Positions 1 to 5,467 of a stretch of 5,467 bases of DNA are shown here, one piece after another. The DNA is from Anaerolineae bacterium (GTDB lineage: Bacteria; Chloroflexota; Anaerolineae; B4-G1; SLSP01). Within the stretch, counting starts at the first letter, position 1; every line of letters starts with the position of its first letter. The notes beneath the pieces are model-generated. The model did not search any database. It saw only the letters and a list, made by a program, of their open reading frames with translations, and was not told where the DNA came from. The DNA lies in contig JAFGNI010000219.1 in the NCBI GenBank assembly GCA_016927095.1, positions 1 through 5,467 on the forward strand, in the 5' to 3' direction. The translations under genes were made by a program, and so were the position numbers.

Positions 1-32
1 GGCTTGCGCAGCGACGTTGTGTACCGGCACTT

Positions 33-68
33 CAGCGCCCAGGGCCTGCAGAAAGCCCCTGGGCGCTG
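33..68. repeat. Perfect 12-bp inverted repeat (hairpin 1)
   Basis: The arms CAGCGCCCAGGG (33-44) and CCCTGGGCGCTG (57-68) are exact reverse complements around a 12-base loop, so the transcript could form a very stable GC-rich stem. No U-run follows, so it is not a textbook intrinsic terminator. It lies upstream of the predicted promoter at 97-125, so it would be in the 3' region of an upstream transcript or be a DNA-level site. The repeat is read directly; its role is unknown. Confidence 0.7.
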
Positions 69-71
69 TCC

Positions 72-95
72 CGGTATCGTGTGCTCCCGATACCG
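72..95. repeat. Perfect 8-bp inverted repeat (hairpin 2 or operator-like site)
   Basis: CGGTATCG (72-79) and CGATACCG (88-95) are exact reverse complements separated by 8 bases. The repeat starts three bases after hairpin 1 and ends one base before the predicted -35 box at 97. This position would suit a dimeric regulator acting on the promoter, or the second stem of a tandem terminator-like structure for an upstream gene. Either role is inference; only the symmetry is seen. Confidence 0.6.
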
Positions 96-96
96 A

Positions 97-125
97 TTGA
101 CAAGGGACCACACGCGTGCTATTAC
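97..125 (+). promoter_or_regulatory. Putative sigma70-type promoter of the surface-protein gene
   Basis: A perfect -35 hexamer TTGACA (97-102) is followed by an optimal 17-base spacer and a -10-like hexamer TATTAC (120-125) that matches TATAAT at four of six positions. Transcription would start near 131-134, giving a leader of about 43-45 bases before the ATG at 176. In such GC-rich DNA a perfect -35 box at ideal spacing is unlikely to be chance, but no start site has been mapped. Confidence 0.6.
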
Positions 126-161
126 CTATAGCAGCACCTATACGCCCGACAACCTCAGCGA

Positions 162-167
162 AGGGAG
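162..167 (+). promoter_or_regulatory. Ribosome binding site deciding the start at 176
   Basis: AGGGAG sits eight bases before the ATG at 176. A GTG at 116 opens the same frame earlier, but it has no comparable site, overlaps the predicted -10 region, and would place about 20 non-signal-like residues ahead of the hydrophobic N-terminus. The ATG is therefore preferred. Confidence 0.7.
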
Positions 168-175
168 ACGTCGCG

Positions 176-1270
176 ATGCTGTGTCATAAGCGCTTGCTCT
201 GTTGGCTCCTCATCGTTGGCCTAGCGATGCTTGCCCTCAACTGCGGGCTGACCGAGATGCTGCAGCGTGCGCCGACGCCGACGTCCGAGCCCGTCACCCT
301 CACAGCCACGGAGACACCGTCCGCCACAGCATCCAGCCGGCCGACTGACACGGTCGTGCCGGATACACCCGAACCCACATCGACGCTGACCCCGACACCA
401 GAGGCGCCGGTGCAGCCCTCTGCCACGCCAACGCCGACCGAGACGCAGACACCACCGGTCGCGACCAATACCTCTACGCCGTCCCCCACCCCTGCGGACA
501 CCGCCACCCCTGGCCCCACCGACACGCCACCGGGGCTGCGCATCGAGAGCTTTGACGTCGAACTGGAGGACGTAGCCGGCGGCAAGATCGTCCGCTGCAC
601 TTGGGATACCTCGGGGGCCACCGGCGTACGGCTGGTGGTCGGCACCTCCCAGCGGTTCCCACCGTGGCAAGAGGGAGGTCCCGATGGTATGGCGACCTTT
701 GAGTTGGCAATGACCATATACGACCGGCCCGGCGTCACCCTCACGGCGTTTGGCGAGGGCGGCGGTGAGGCGATTGAGACGGTCAGGCTGGACTGGACCT
801 GCGACCATACCTACTTCTTTGCCGGGACAGAGGTCGAGGCGCCCGCTGTCTGCCCCGTCGGCCCGCCCACCACCCGCCAGGGCGCACGGCAGCCATTCCA
901 AGGCGGCTCCACGATCTGGATTCCCGATATCGAAGGCCGCGACGTGATCTTCGTGCTCTACAACAGTGGCAGTTGGAACATCTATGATGACGCCTGGGAC
1001 GAAAGCCAGCCTGAGAGCGACCCGAGTATCATACCTCCCAGTGGCCTCTTCCAGCCTATCCGTGGCTTTGGCAAGGTCTGGCGAGAGCATCCGGAGGTCC
1101 AGAGCGGGCTGGGCTGGGCCACCGCCGGAGAGGAAGCGGTGTCGGTCACCTATCAACGCCAGATGCAGGAGAGTCTGGGCGGTGTGCGGTATGTCCAGGT
1201 TGCCGGCGGCGCCCTCCTACGCCTGAGCGGCCTCGGGGGCAGTGGTAGTACCTGGAGCACGCTTCCCTGA
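176..1270 (+). CDS. Exported/anchored Pro/Thr-linker protein of unknown function
   Basis: This 364-residue protein is not assigned to a named family. Residues 4-6 (HKR) are basic and 7-21 form a hydrophobic segment followed by Cys23. This resembles a lipoprotein signal, but the residues before the Cys (A-L-N) do not fit the usual lipobox, so a signal peptide or membrane anchor is equally possible. Residues 33-119 are a low-complexity Pro/Thr/Ser linker, as in extended surface proteins. Residues 120-209 look beta-rich and Ig-like. Residues 210-364 contain 'QPFQGG-TIW', 'VLYNSGSW', 'PPSGLFQPIRGFGK' (287-300) and 'VWREHPEV...LGWAT', a pattern I recall from Chloroflexota secreted proteins, often beside protease or repeat domains. 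Cys141, Cys209 and Cys226 could form disulfides. The AT-containing promoter at 97-125 probably drives it. The role outside the cell, possibly wall or ligand binding, is unknown. That it is a real gene is well supported by the ribosome site, signal-like start and domain order. Confidence 0.87.
   Translation: MLCHKRLLCWLLIVGLAMLALNCGLTEMLQRAPTPTSEPVTLTATETPSATASSRPTDTVVPDTPEPTSTLTPTPEAPVQPSATPTPTETQTPPVATNTSTPSPTPADTATPGPTDTPPGLRIESFDVELEDVAGGKIVRCTWDTSGATGVRLVVGTSQRFPPWQEGGPDGMATFELAMTIYDRPGVTLTAFGEGGGEAIETVRLDWTCDHTYFFAGTEVEAPAVCPVGPPTTRQGARQPFQGGSTIWIPDIEGRDVIFVLYNSGSWNIYDDAWDESQPESDPSIIPPSGLFQPIRGFGKVWREHPEVQSGLGWATAGEEAVSVTYQRQMQESLGGVRYVQVAGGALLRLSGLGGSGSTWSTLP
434..532 (+). repeat. Pro/Thr-rich low-complexity coding segment
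   Basis: This is the densest part of the linker in the surface-protein gene (about residues 87-119). The protein repeats short T-P, T-P-T and P-x-P-T units without a fixed period. At DNA level it is a degenerate run of ACN and CCN codons, not an exact tandem repeat. Such linkers usually extend a domain away from the cell surface and are often glycosylated; here that is inference. Confidence 0.7.
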
Positions 1271-1348
1271 CGCACCCGCACCAAGGCGTGACCTGCGCAT
1301 TCGACCCTAGGCCAGGGCCCATCTATCGTGCCGCATAAAGGAGTACCT
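1271..1348 (+). other. Intergenic gap before the hydrolase gene, with its ribosome binding site
   Basis: This 78-base gap contains AAAGGAG at 1337-1343, five bases before the ATG at 1349 and close to an ideal ribosome binding site. I see no convincing promoter and no strong terminator; there is only a weak CCCT/AGGG pairing at 1305-1317. The hydrolase gene could therefore be read from the upstream promoter or from a promoter too weak to recognise here. Confidence 0.6.
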
Positions 1349-3325
1349 ATGGAGAACGCTGGGCCTGTCATTGCGCCCTATCGTCGTCTGCAGCCCCTGC
1401 CGCCCGGGGCCGTCCACTGGACACGCGGGTTCTGGGCGAAGCGCTTCGAGAAGAACTACAAGGTCACGCTGCCCAGCATGCGGGCCGCGATGGACAACCC
1501 GGCGAACGGTGCCGTCTTCAGCAACTTCTACGTGGCGGCGGGCCTCAGGACCGGATCCCACGTCGGGACCAACTGGAGCGATGGCGACTGCTACAAGTGG
1601 CTGGAGGCCGTCGCGCACACCTACGGCGTCACCGAGGACCCCGACCTCGATGCTGCGCTGGACGACTTGATTGGGGTCATCGCGCAGGCTCAGGACAACG
1701 ACGGTTACATCAACACGCAGATCCAGCTCGATCCAACCAAGGCGCGCTGGAAGAAACGTCGCCACCACGAGCTCTACAACATGGGGCACCTGTTGACCGC
1801 GGCAAGCGTCCACCACCGAGTCACCGGCAAGAACACCTTCCTGGCAATCGCGCAGAAGCTGGGCGATTACCTGTTCCGCATCTTCGCGCCGCGCCCCAAG
1901 GACCTGGCCCACTTCCCTTGGAATCCTTCCAACATCATGGGCTTAGTCGACCTCTACCGAGAGACCGGAGAGGCCCGCTACTTGGAGCTGGCGGAGACCT
2001 TCGTTGCGATGCGGGGCTCCGATCCGTGGCCCGATGTGCAGGAAGCCCTCAGCACCGCCGACCCAGACCGAGGTGACCAAAACCAGGATCGTGTCCCTCT
2101 GCGGGAAGAAACGGACGCCGTGGGCCACGCCGTGACCGCCACCTACCTCTATGCCGGCGCCGCCGACGTCGTCGCCGAGACCGGCGAGACCGCCCTGATG
2201 GCTGCCCTGGAGCGTATCTGGCAGAGCTCGTCCCTCCGCAAGATGTATGTGACCGGCGGGGTCGGCGCATATCACCAGGGCGTCTCGCACCGCGGCGACC
2301 GTGTGCACGAGGCCTATGGCCTCGACTATGAGCTGCCTAACGCGACGGCGTATAACGAGACCTGCGCCAACCTCGGCAACGCGATGTGGGCATGGCGTAT
2401 GCTCGAGCTCACCGGCGATGCGCGATACGCCGACGTCGTCGAGCGCGTGATCTACAACGCCGGGCTCTCGGCGGTGAGCATCGACGGGACGCGGTTCCGC
2501 TATAGCAACCCGCTGCGCTGGTATGGCGCCGACCACGATCCGCTCAGCCACGACACGCCGGAGCGCTGGGAGACCCACGGCTGCTACTGCTGTCCGCCGC
2601 AGGTCGCACGAACCATCGCGCGGATGCAGAACTGGGCCTACAGTCAGGCACCCGGTGAACTGTGGCTCCACCTCTACGGAGGCAACCGCCTGGACACCCA
2701 AGTGCAAGAGGCGCCGCTGTCCCTCAGCCAGACAACCAACTACCCGTGGGACGGGCGGGTCACCCTGGTCTTCCACGAGACCCCAGGCTCCGAGCTGACA
2801 ATGCGTCTCCGCATCCCGGGTTGGGTTGAGCATGCCACCGTGACCGTCAATGGCGCTCCGGTCGCGGCTGACCTCACGCCTGGCACCTACGCCTCGATCG
2901 CGCGGACGTGGGGCCAGGGCGACACCGTCGTCCTCACGCTGCCGATGCCCGTACGGCTGGTCCAGGCGCATCCACGCGTCGAAGCAGATCGAAACCAGGT
3001 TGCTGTGATGCGGGGCCCCGTCGTCTACTGCTTGGAATCCGTCGACTTGCCCGAGGGCGTCCGGATTGACGAGATCGCGCTGCCCGAGGACATCGGTCTC
3101 ACCCCCTGGTACGACGTCGACCTCCTGGGCGGCGTCGTCACCTTAGAAGGCCAGGCAATTCACCGGGCGCAACCCGGTTGGTGCAGCGTACTCTATCGGC
3201 CTCTGAGGGAGACTAAGGCCACACCCATCCAGATCCAGCTCATCCCATACTACGCTTGGAATAACCGCGGCACCACCGAGATGAGCGTTTGGCTGCCCGT
3301 GACCTGTGCGCAGGGGTCCGCTTGA
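1349..3325 (+). CDS. GH127-family glycoside hydrolase (beta-L-arabinofuranosidase-like)
   Basis: The 658-residue product matches GH127 (formerly DUF1680), zinc- and cysteine-dependent retaining enzymes typified by Bifidobacterium longum HypBA1, which removes beta-L-arabinofuranose. The N-terminus has the family opening (W-T-R-G-F-W-A-K-R, about 25-33), then a long helical-barrel domain to about residue 410 and a beta-rich C-terminal part. Glu321 fits the HypBA1 acid/base Glu322. Glu337 and Cys339 fit zinc ligands Glu338 and Cys340. Cys414-Cys415, in the motif CYCCPP, fit nucleophile Cys417 and ligand Cys418. The 16-residue spacing from Glu321 to Glu337 is preserved exactly. No signal peptide is seen, so it is probably cytoplasmic. 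The ATG at 1349 is chosen over an in-frame GTG at 1328 because AAAGGAG lies between them. The stop overlaps the sulfatase start, which suggests coupled translation. GH127 also contains enzymes acting on other sugars, for example aceric acid of rhamnogalacturonan II, so the family is sure but the substrate is not. Confidence 0.95.
   Translation: MENAGPVIAPYRRLQPLPPGAVHWTRGFWAKRFEKNYKVTLPSMRAAMDNPANGAVFSNFYVAAGLRTGSHVGTNWSDGDCYKWLEAVAHTYGVTEDPDLDAALDDLIGVIAQAQDNDGYINTQIQLDPTKARWKKRRHHELYNMGHLLTAASVHHRVTGKNTFLAIAQKLGDYLFRIFAPRPKDLAHFPWNPSNIMGLVDLYRETGEARYLELAETFVAMRGSDPWPDVQEALSTADPDRGDQNQDRVPLREETDAVGHAVTATYLYAGAADVVAETGETALMAALERIWQSSSLRKMYVTGGVGAYHQGVSHRGDRVHEAYGLDYELPNATAYNETCANLGNAMWAWRMLELTGDARYADVVERVIYNAGLSAVSIDGTRFRYSNPLRWYGADHDPLSHDTPERWETHGCYCCPPQVARTIARMQNWAYSQAPGELWLHLYGGNRLDTQVQEAPLSLSQTTNYPWDGRVTLVFHETPGSELTMRLRIPGWVEHATVTVNGAPVAADLTPGTYASIARTWGQGDTVVLTLPMPVRLVQAHPRVEADRNQVAVMRGPVVYCLESVDLPEGVRIDEIALPEDIGLTPWYDVDLLGGVVTLEGQAIHRAQPGWCSVLYRPLRETKATPIQIQLIPYYAWNNRGTTEMSVWLPVTCAQGSA
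3312..3325 (+). promoter_or_regulatory. Overlapping stop/start (TTGA) with ribosome binding site inside the hydrolase gene
   Basis: AGGGG at 3312-3316 lies five bases before TTG at 3322-3324, and that TTG overlaps the hydrolase stop TGA at 3323-3325. This arrangement typically allows terminating ribosomes to re-initiate, linking production of the two enzymes. It also supports the rare TTG as the sulfatase start, because the first beta strand (LNIVLLM) begins only five codons later. Confidence 0.7.
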
Positions 3326-4800
3326 CCGGCGAGCCACTGAACATCGTGTTGTTGATGGCGGGCCAGTGGCGGTGGGACACGCTCTTCGGGCCCGGTCATC
3401 CGTGCGAAACACCCTACCTCGATCGTCTCACCAGCGCCGGCACCGTCTTCCCGAACGCGTTCACGCCGTACCCGCTCTGCTGTCCGGCGAGAGGTTCGCT
3501 TTTCACAGGTAAGTGGCCCCACCAGACAGGGTTGACGGACAACGTTCAGCCCGGTTCGTACTATCCTCACGGAAAGCTGTCGTCCCGCCACGCCACCTAT
3601 CTCGAGCGCCTCCGGGATGACGCCGGGTACGCGACGTCCTACGCCGGGAAATGGCACCTCGGACTGGGCACCGCTGCGGAGAGAGGCGTCGAGTTGGTCG
3701 CTGTGAGCGATGGCGGCGTTCCCGGTCAGCGCGGTGAGAGCTGCCCAGGCTTCACCTTGGACGAGGGCGCGCTGGGGCCCTTCTATGGCACCTTCAGCTC
3801 AGGGCAGCACCGGGACCAGTGTGCCATCGAGGCAGGTCTCAACCAGATCGAGAGACTGGCGGGCGGCGACCGGCCCTTCTGTTCGGTGGTCTCGACGTGG
3901 GGGCCCCACTTTCCCCACTTCGTGCCCGCAGCGTATGCCGAGCGCTACGCCGATCTGGGCGAGCAACTGGACCCCCACAACGCTACGGTACCCTTTGAGG
4001 AGACGGGGAAGCCGGCGATGCAGACTCGGCCCTACTGGCCCTGTCAGAACACCCGGCCCCTGACGCGACAGGACTGGCGCCGCACCGTCCAGCACTACTG
4101 GGCCTACTGCACCTTCCTCGACGCACAGTTTGGACGCGTGCTGGCACTGCTCAGACGTCTCAAGATCTCAGACCGGACCGTGGTCGCTTTCGTCGCCGAC
4201 CACGGCGAGATGCTTGGCGCCCATGGCAACTTCGACAAGGGGCCCTACTTGTACGAGGAGGCCGTGCACATCCCCTTCATCATCCATGCTCCCTGGGCTC
4301 GGTCTCCCGCGGATAGCGGCAGCTTCGTGAATCTGCGCGATCTCTTCCCAACGCTCCTCGATCTGGCGGGCGCCTCCGGGGTCCTCCGCGACGACGAGCT
4401 CCGGCGCAGTGTCTGGCGCACCCAATGCGAGGAAACGTACTATTGCTACGACAGCTACCACGGGCGGCAGTTCAAGATTCGCGGCATCCGGACCCGCAGG
4501 TACAAGTACAACTGGAGCCCGCACGACGTGGACGAACTCTACGATCTCGTCGATGATCCCGGAGAGCGCGTCAACAGGGCCGGCGATCCCGGGCTGGCTA
4601 GCGTACAGCAGGATCTTCACCACCGTCTCAACGCGTGGATGGCTGACGAAGGCGACTACCTGCGGTGTGCAGCACATCTGCCGGCACCGGGTGACTACGT
4701 GGACGGGCGGAGCGCTCGCGAGCAACACGACCCCGGCTTCTGGAGCGATGCGGAGCGCGCCTGGTTCACACGGACATCGGTGAGGGACGCAGGTGAGTGA
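3322..4800 (+). CDS. Formylglycine-dependent sulfatase (arylsulfatase-type, S1 family)
   Basis: This 492-residue enzyme belongs to the type I sulfatases, which hydrolyse sulfate esters using a Cys converted to formylglycine by a separate maturase. Cys53 in C-C-P-A-R (53-57), followed by GSLFTGKWPHQTG, is the modified residue. Other active-site elements are Lys110 and His112 in GKWHLG, His196 and His199 in WGPHFPH, Asp293-His294 in VADHGEMLG, and Lys306 in DKGP. The C-terminal subdomain has the usual 'RTRRYKYNW...DELYDLVDDPGERVN' ending. Oddly, the first beta strand ends LLMAGQ with Gly14 where the family has a calcium-binding Asp (normally M-x-D-Q). No signal peptide is visible, so cytoplasmic action on imported oligosaccharides is likely. 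A TTG at 3289 opens the frame earlier, inside the hydrolase gene, but 3322 has the ribosome site and stop overlap. The family is certain. Whether the substrate is a carbohydrate sulfate is inferred from the neighbouring GH127 gene. Confidence 0.95.
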   Translation: MTGEPLNIVLLMAGQWRWDTLFGPGHPCETPYLDRLTSAGTVFPNAFTPYPLCCPARGSLFTGKWPHQTGLTDNVQPGSYYPHGKLSSRHATYLERLRDDAGYATSYAGKWHLGLGTAAERGVELVAVSDGGVPGQRGESCPGFTLDEGALGPFYGTFSSGQHRDQCAIEAGLNQIERLAGGDRPFCSVVSTWGPHFPHFVPAAYAERYADLGEQLDPHNATVPFEETGKPAMQTRPYWPCQNTRPLTRQDWRRTVQHYWAYCTFLDAQFGRVLALLRRLKISDRTVVAFVADHGEMLGAHGNFDKGPYLYEEAVHIPFIIHAPWARSPADSGSFVNLRDLFPTLLDLAGASGVLRDDELRRSVWRTQCEETYYCYDSYHGRQFKIRGIRTRRYKYNWSPHDVDELYDLVDDPGERVNRAGDPGLASVQQDLHHRLNAWMADEGDYLRCAAHLPAPGDYVDGRSAREQHDPGFWSDAERAWFTRTSVRDAGE

Positions 4801-4840
4801 GACGTATCCAGCGTTGCTTGCTGAGCCCGTCAGCCCTATC

Positions 4841-4846
4841 GGAGGG
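4841..4846 (+). promoter_or_regulatory. Ribosome binding site of the enolase-superfamily gene
   Basis: GGAGGG ends four bases before the ATG at 4851 and is the strongest ribosome binding site in the window. It lies in the 50-base gap after the sulfatase stop. That gap shows no terminator, only a four-base CTGA/TCAG pairing at 4821-4833, which is consistent with one continuous transcript. Confidence 0.75.
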
Positions 4847-4850
4847 AAAT

Positions 4851-5467
4851 ATGCAGATCACCGGCATCACCACGTACGTTCTCCAAGCCAACCTCGGCGA
4901 TCAGGCCTTTGGTTGGTCCCAGCGGGTCGGGACTAGCCGCCAGACCGCTATCTGCGTCGTCGGGACCGACGCCGGTATCCAAGGGGTCGGCGAGGCTTTC
5001 TACTTCGGCGGGCCGTCGACCATCGTCGCGCAACTGATCGATCACGGGCTCGGCCCGCTCATCATCGGATGTGACCCCTTCGACACGGGTGTGATCTGGG
5101 ACATGCTCTACAACTGGACCCGGGATCAGGGGCAGAAGGGGCTGACGATCTCGGCCATCAGCGCGGTGGACATCGCGCTTTGGGACATCAAGGGCAAGGC
5201 GCTGGGCCTGCCGGTGCACAAGCTCCTGGGCGGCGCCTACCGTACACAGGCCAAGGCCTATGCCACGGGGCTATACGAACCGGTGGGGGTGCCGGACACC
5301 GTCGATGCCCTGGTAGAGGAGGCCCAGGGATACCAAGCGCAAGGCTTCCGCGGGATGAAGCTAAAGATCGGCTACAACCCGGCAACTGACGTCCGCTACG
5401 TGCGGGCCATTCGCGCCGCCATCGGTGACGATCTTGCCCTGATGGTGGACGCCAACCACGCTTACAA
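4851..5467 (+). CDS. Mandelate racemase/muconate lactonizing enzyme family protein (enolase superfamily), 3' end missing
   Basis: The first 205 codons of an enzyme that would normally have about 370-400 residues are present; the window ends before the stop. Residues 1 to about 125 form the capping domain with the family signature SAVDIALWDIKGKALGLPV (104-122) followed by HKLLGG. The barrel then begins, with Lys170-x-Lys172 in MKLKIG, the usual proton-abstracting pair, and Asp200-x-Asn202 in VDANHAY, where Asp200 is the expected first magnesium ligand. The remaining metal ligands and the His or Lys that separates dehydratases from racemases and cycloisomerases lie beyond the window. Family members typically remove the alpha proton of a carboxylate, often an aldonic acid. 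Next to a GH127 and a sulfatase, a sugar-acid dehydratase (galactonate, fuconate, arabinonate or similar) is a reasonable guess, but the sequence seen does not decide it. The start is clear from GGAGGG and the family N-terminus. Confidence 0.93.
   Translation, partial: MQITGITTYVLQANLGDQAFGWSQRVGTSRQTAICVVGTDAGIQGVGEAFYFGGPSTIVAQLIDHGLGPLIIGCDPFDTGVIWDMLYNWTRDQGQKGLTISAISAVDIALWDIKGKALGLPVHKLLGGAYRTQAKAYATGLYEPVGVPDTVDALVEEAQGYQAQGFRGMKLKIGYNPATDVRYVRAIRAAIGDDLALMVDANHAY

Noticed and set aside
116..178. GTG at 116 as the start of the surface-protein gene
   Set aside because: It overlaps the predicted -10 region, lacks a ribosome site, and adds residues ahead of a complete signal-like segment that starts at the ATG at 176.
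1..189. An open frame from the window edge to 189 that might be the tail of an upstream gene
   Set aside because: It runs through both inverted repeats, the promoter and the ribosome site of the next gene, and its translation resembles no family. An upstream gene end within the first 30-130 bases in another frame cannot be excluded but has no support.
221..1156. A 311-codon minus-strand open frame opposite the surface-protein gene
   Set aside because: Its Arg/Gly-rich translation is the complement of the Pro/Thr linker; it has no domain and no credible start context.
1300..1329. Possible promoter TTCGAC...TATCGT before the hydrolase gene
   Set aside because: Both hexamers match the consensus poorly, at a level expected by chance.
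1943..2971. A 342-codon open frame on the minus strand opposite the hydrolase gene
   Set aside because: It mirrors the codon positions of the well-supported GH127 gene, has no recognisable domain, and long antisense frames are expected in GC-rich DNA.
4821..4833. Short CTGA/TCAG hairpin after the sulfatase gene as a terminator
   Set aside because: Only a four-base stem with no U-run, and a strong ribosome site follows at once, which points to read-through.
4793..4936. Small open frame starting at GTG 4793 between the sulfatase and the enolase-superfamily gene
   Set aside because: It overlaps the start of the next gene out of frame, has no ribosome site of its own, and resembles nothing.

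Overview
The window looks like part of a high-GC bacterial genome, most plausibly from Chloroflexota (Anaerolineae-like or a relative). That is an inference. It rests on the first gene, an exported protein with a long Pro/Thr linker and a C-terminal region ending in a 'RGFGKVWRE-P-V...LGWAT' block, an arrangement I associate with that phylum. No rRNA or other marker gene is present to settle the taxonomy. All four genes lie on the + strand.

Layout: bases 1-175 hold no convincing gene. They carry two adjacent perfect inverted repeats (33-68 and 72-95), then a good sigma70-type promoter (TTGACA, 17-base spacer, TATTAC; 97-125). At 176-1270 is an exported or membrane-anchored protein of unknown function: hydrophobic N-terminus, Pro/Thr linker, beta-rich region and conserved C-terminal region. 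After a 78-base gap comes a full-length GH127-family glycoside hydrolase (1349-3325) with every catalytic and zinc-ligand residue present. It overlaps by four bases (TTGA) a formylglycine-type sulfatase (3322-4800). Fifty bases further on, behind a strong ribosome binding site, an enolase-superfamily (mandelate racemase/muconate lactonizing type) gene begins at 4851 and runs off the window end.

Working together (inference): the overlap and short gap suggest that the hydrolase, sulfatase and enolase-superfamily enzyme form one transcription unit for using a sulfated, pentose- or deoxysugar-containing glycan. The sulfatase would remove sulfate esters, the GH127 enzyme would release a terminal beta-L-arabinofuranose-like sugar, and the third enzyme could dehydrate or epimerise a sugar acid made from it. 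Neither the hydrolase nor the sulfatase has a visible signal peptide, so they probably act on imported oligosaccharides. The surface protein may belong to a separate unit, since its link to the enzymes is only positional. The most notable oddity is Gly in the sulfatase where a calcium-binding Asp is expected. I saw no mobile element, CRISPR array, tRNA or rRNA, and no clearly new multi-gene system.
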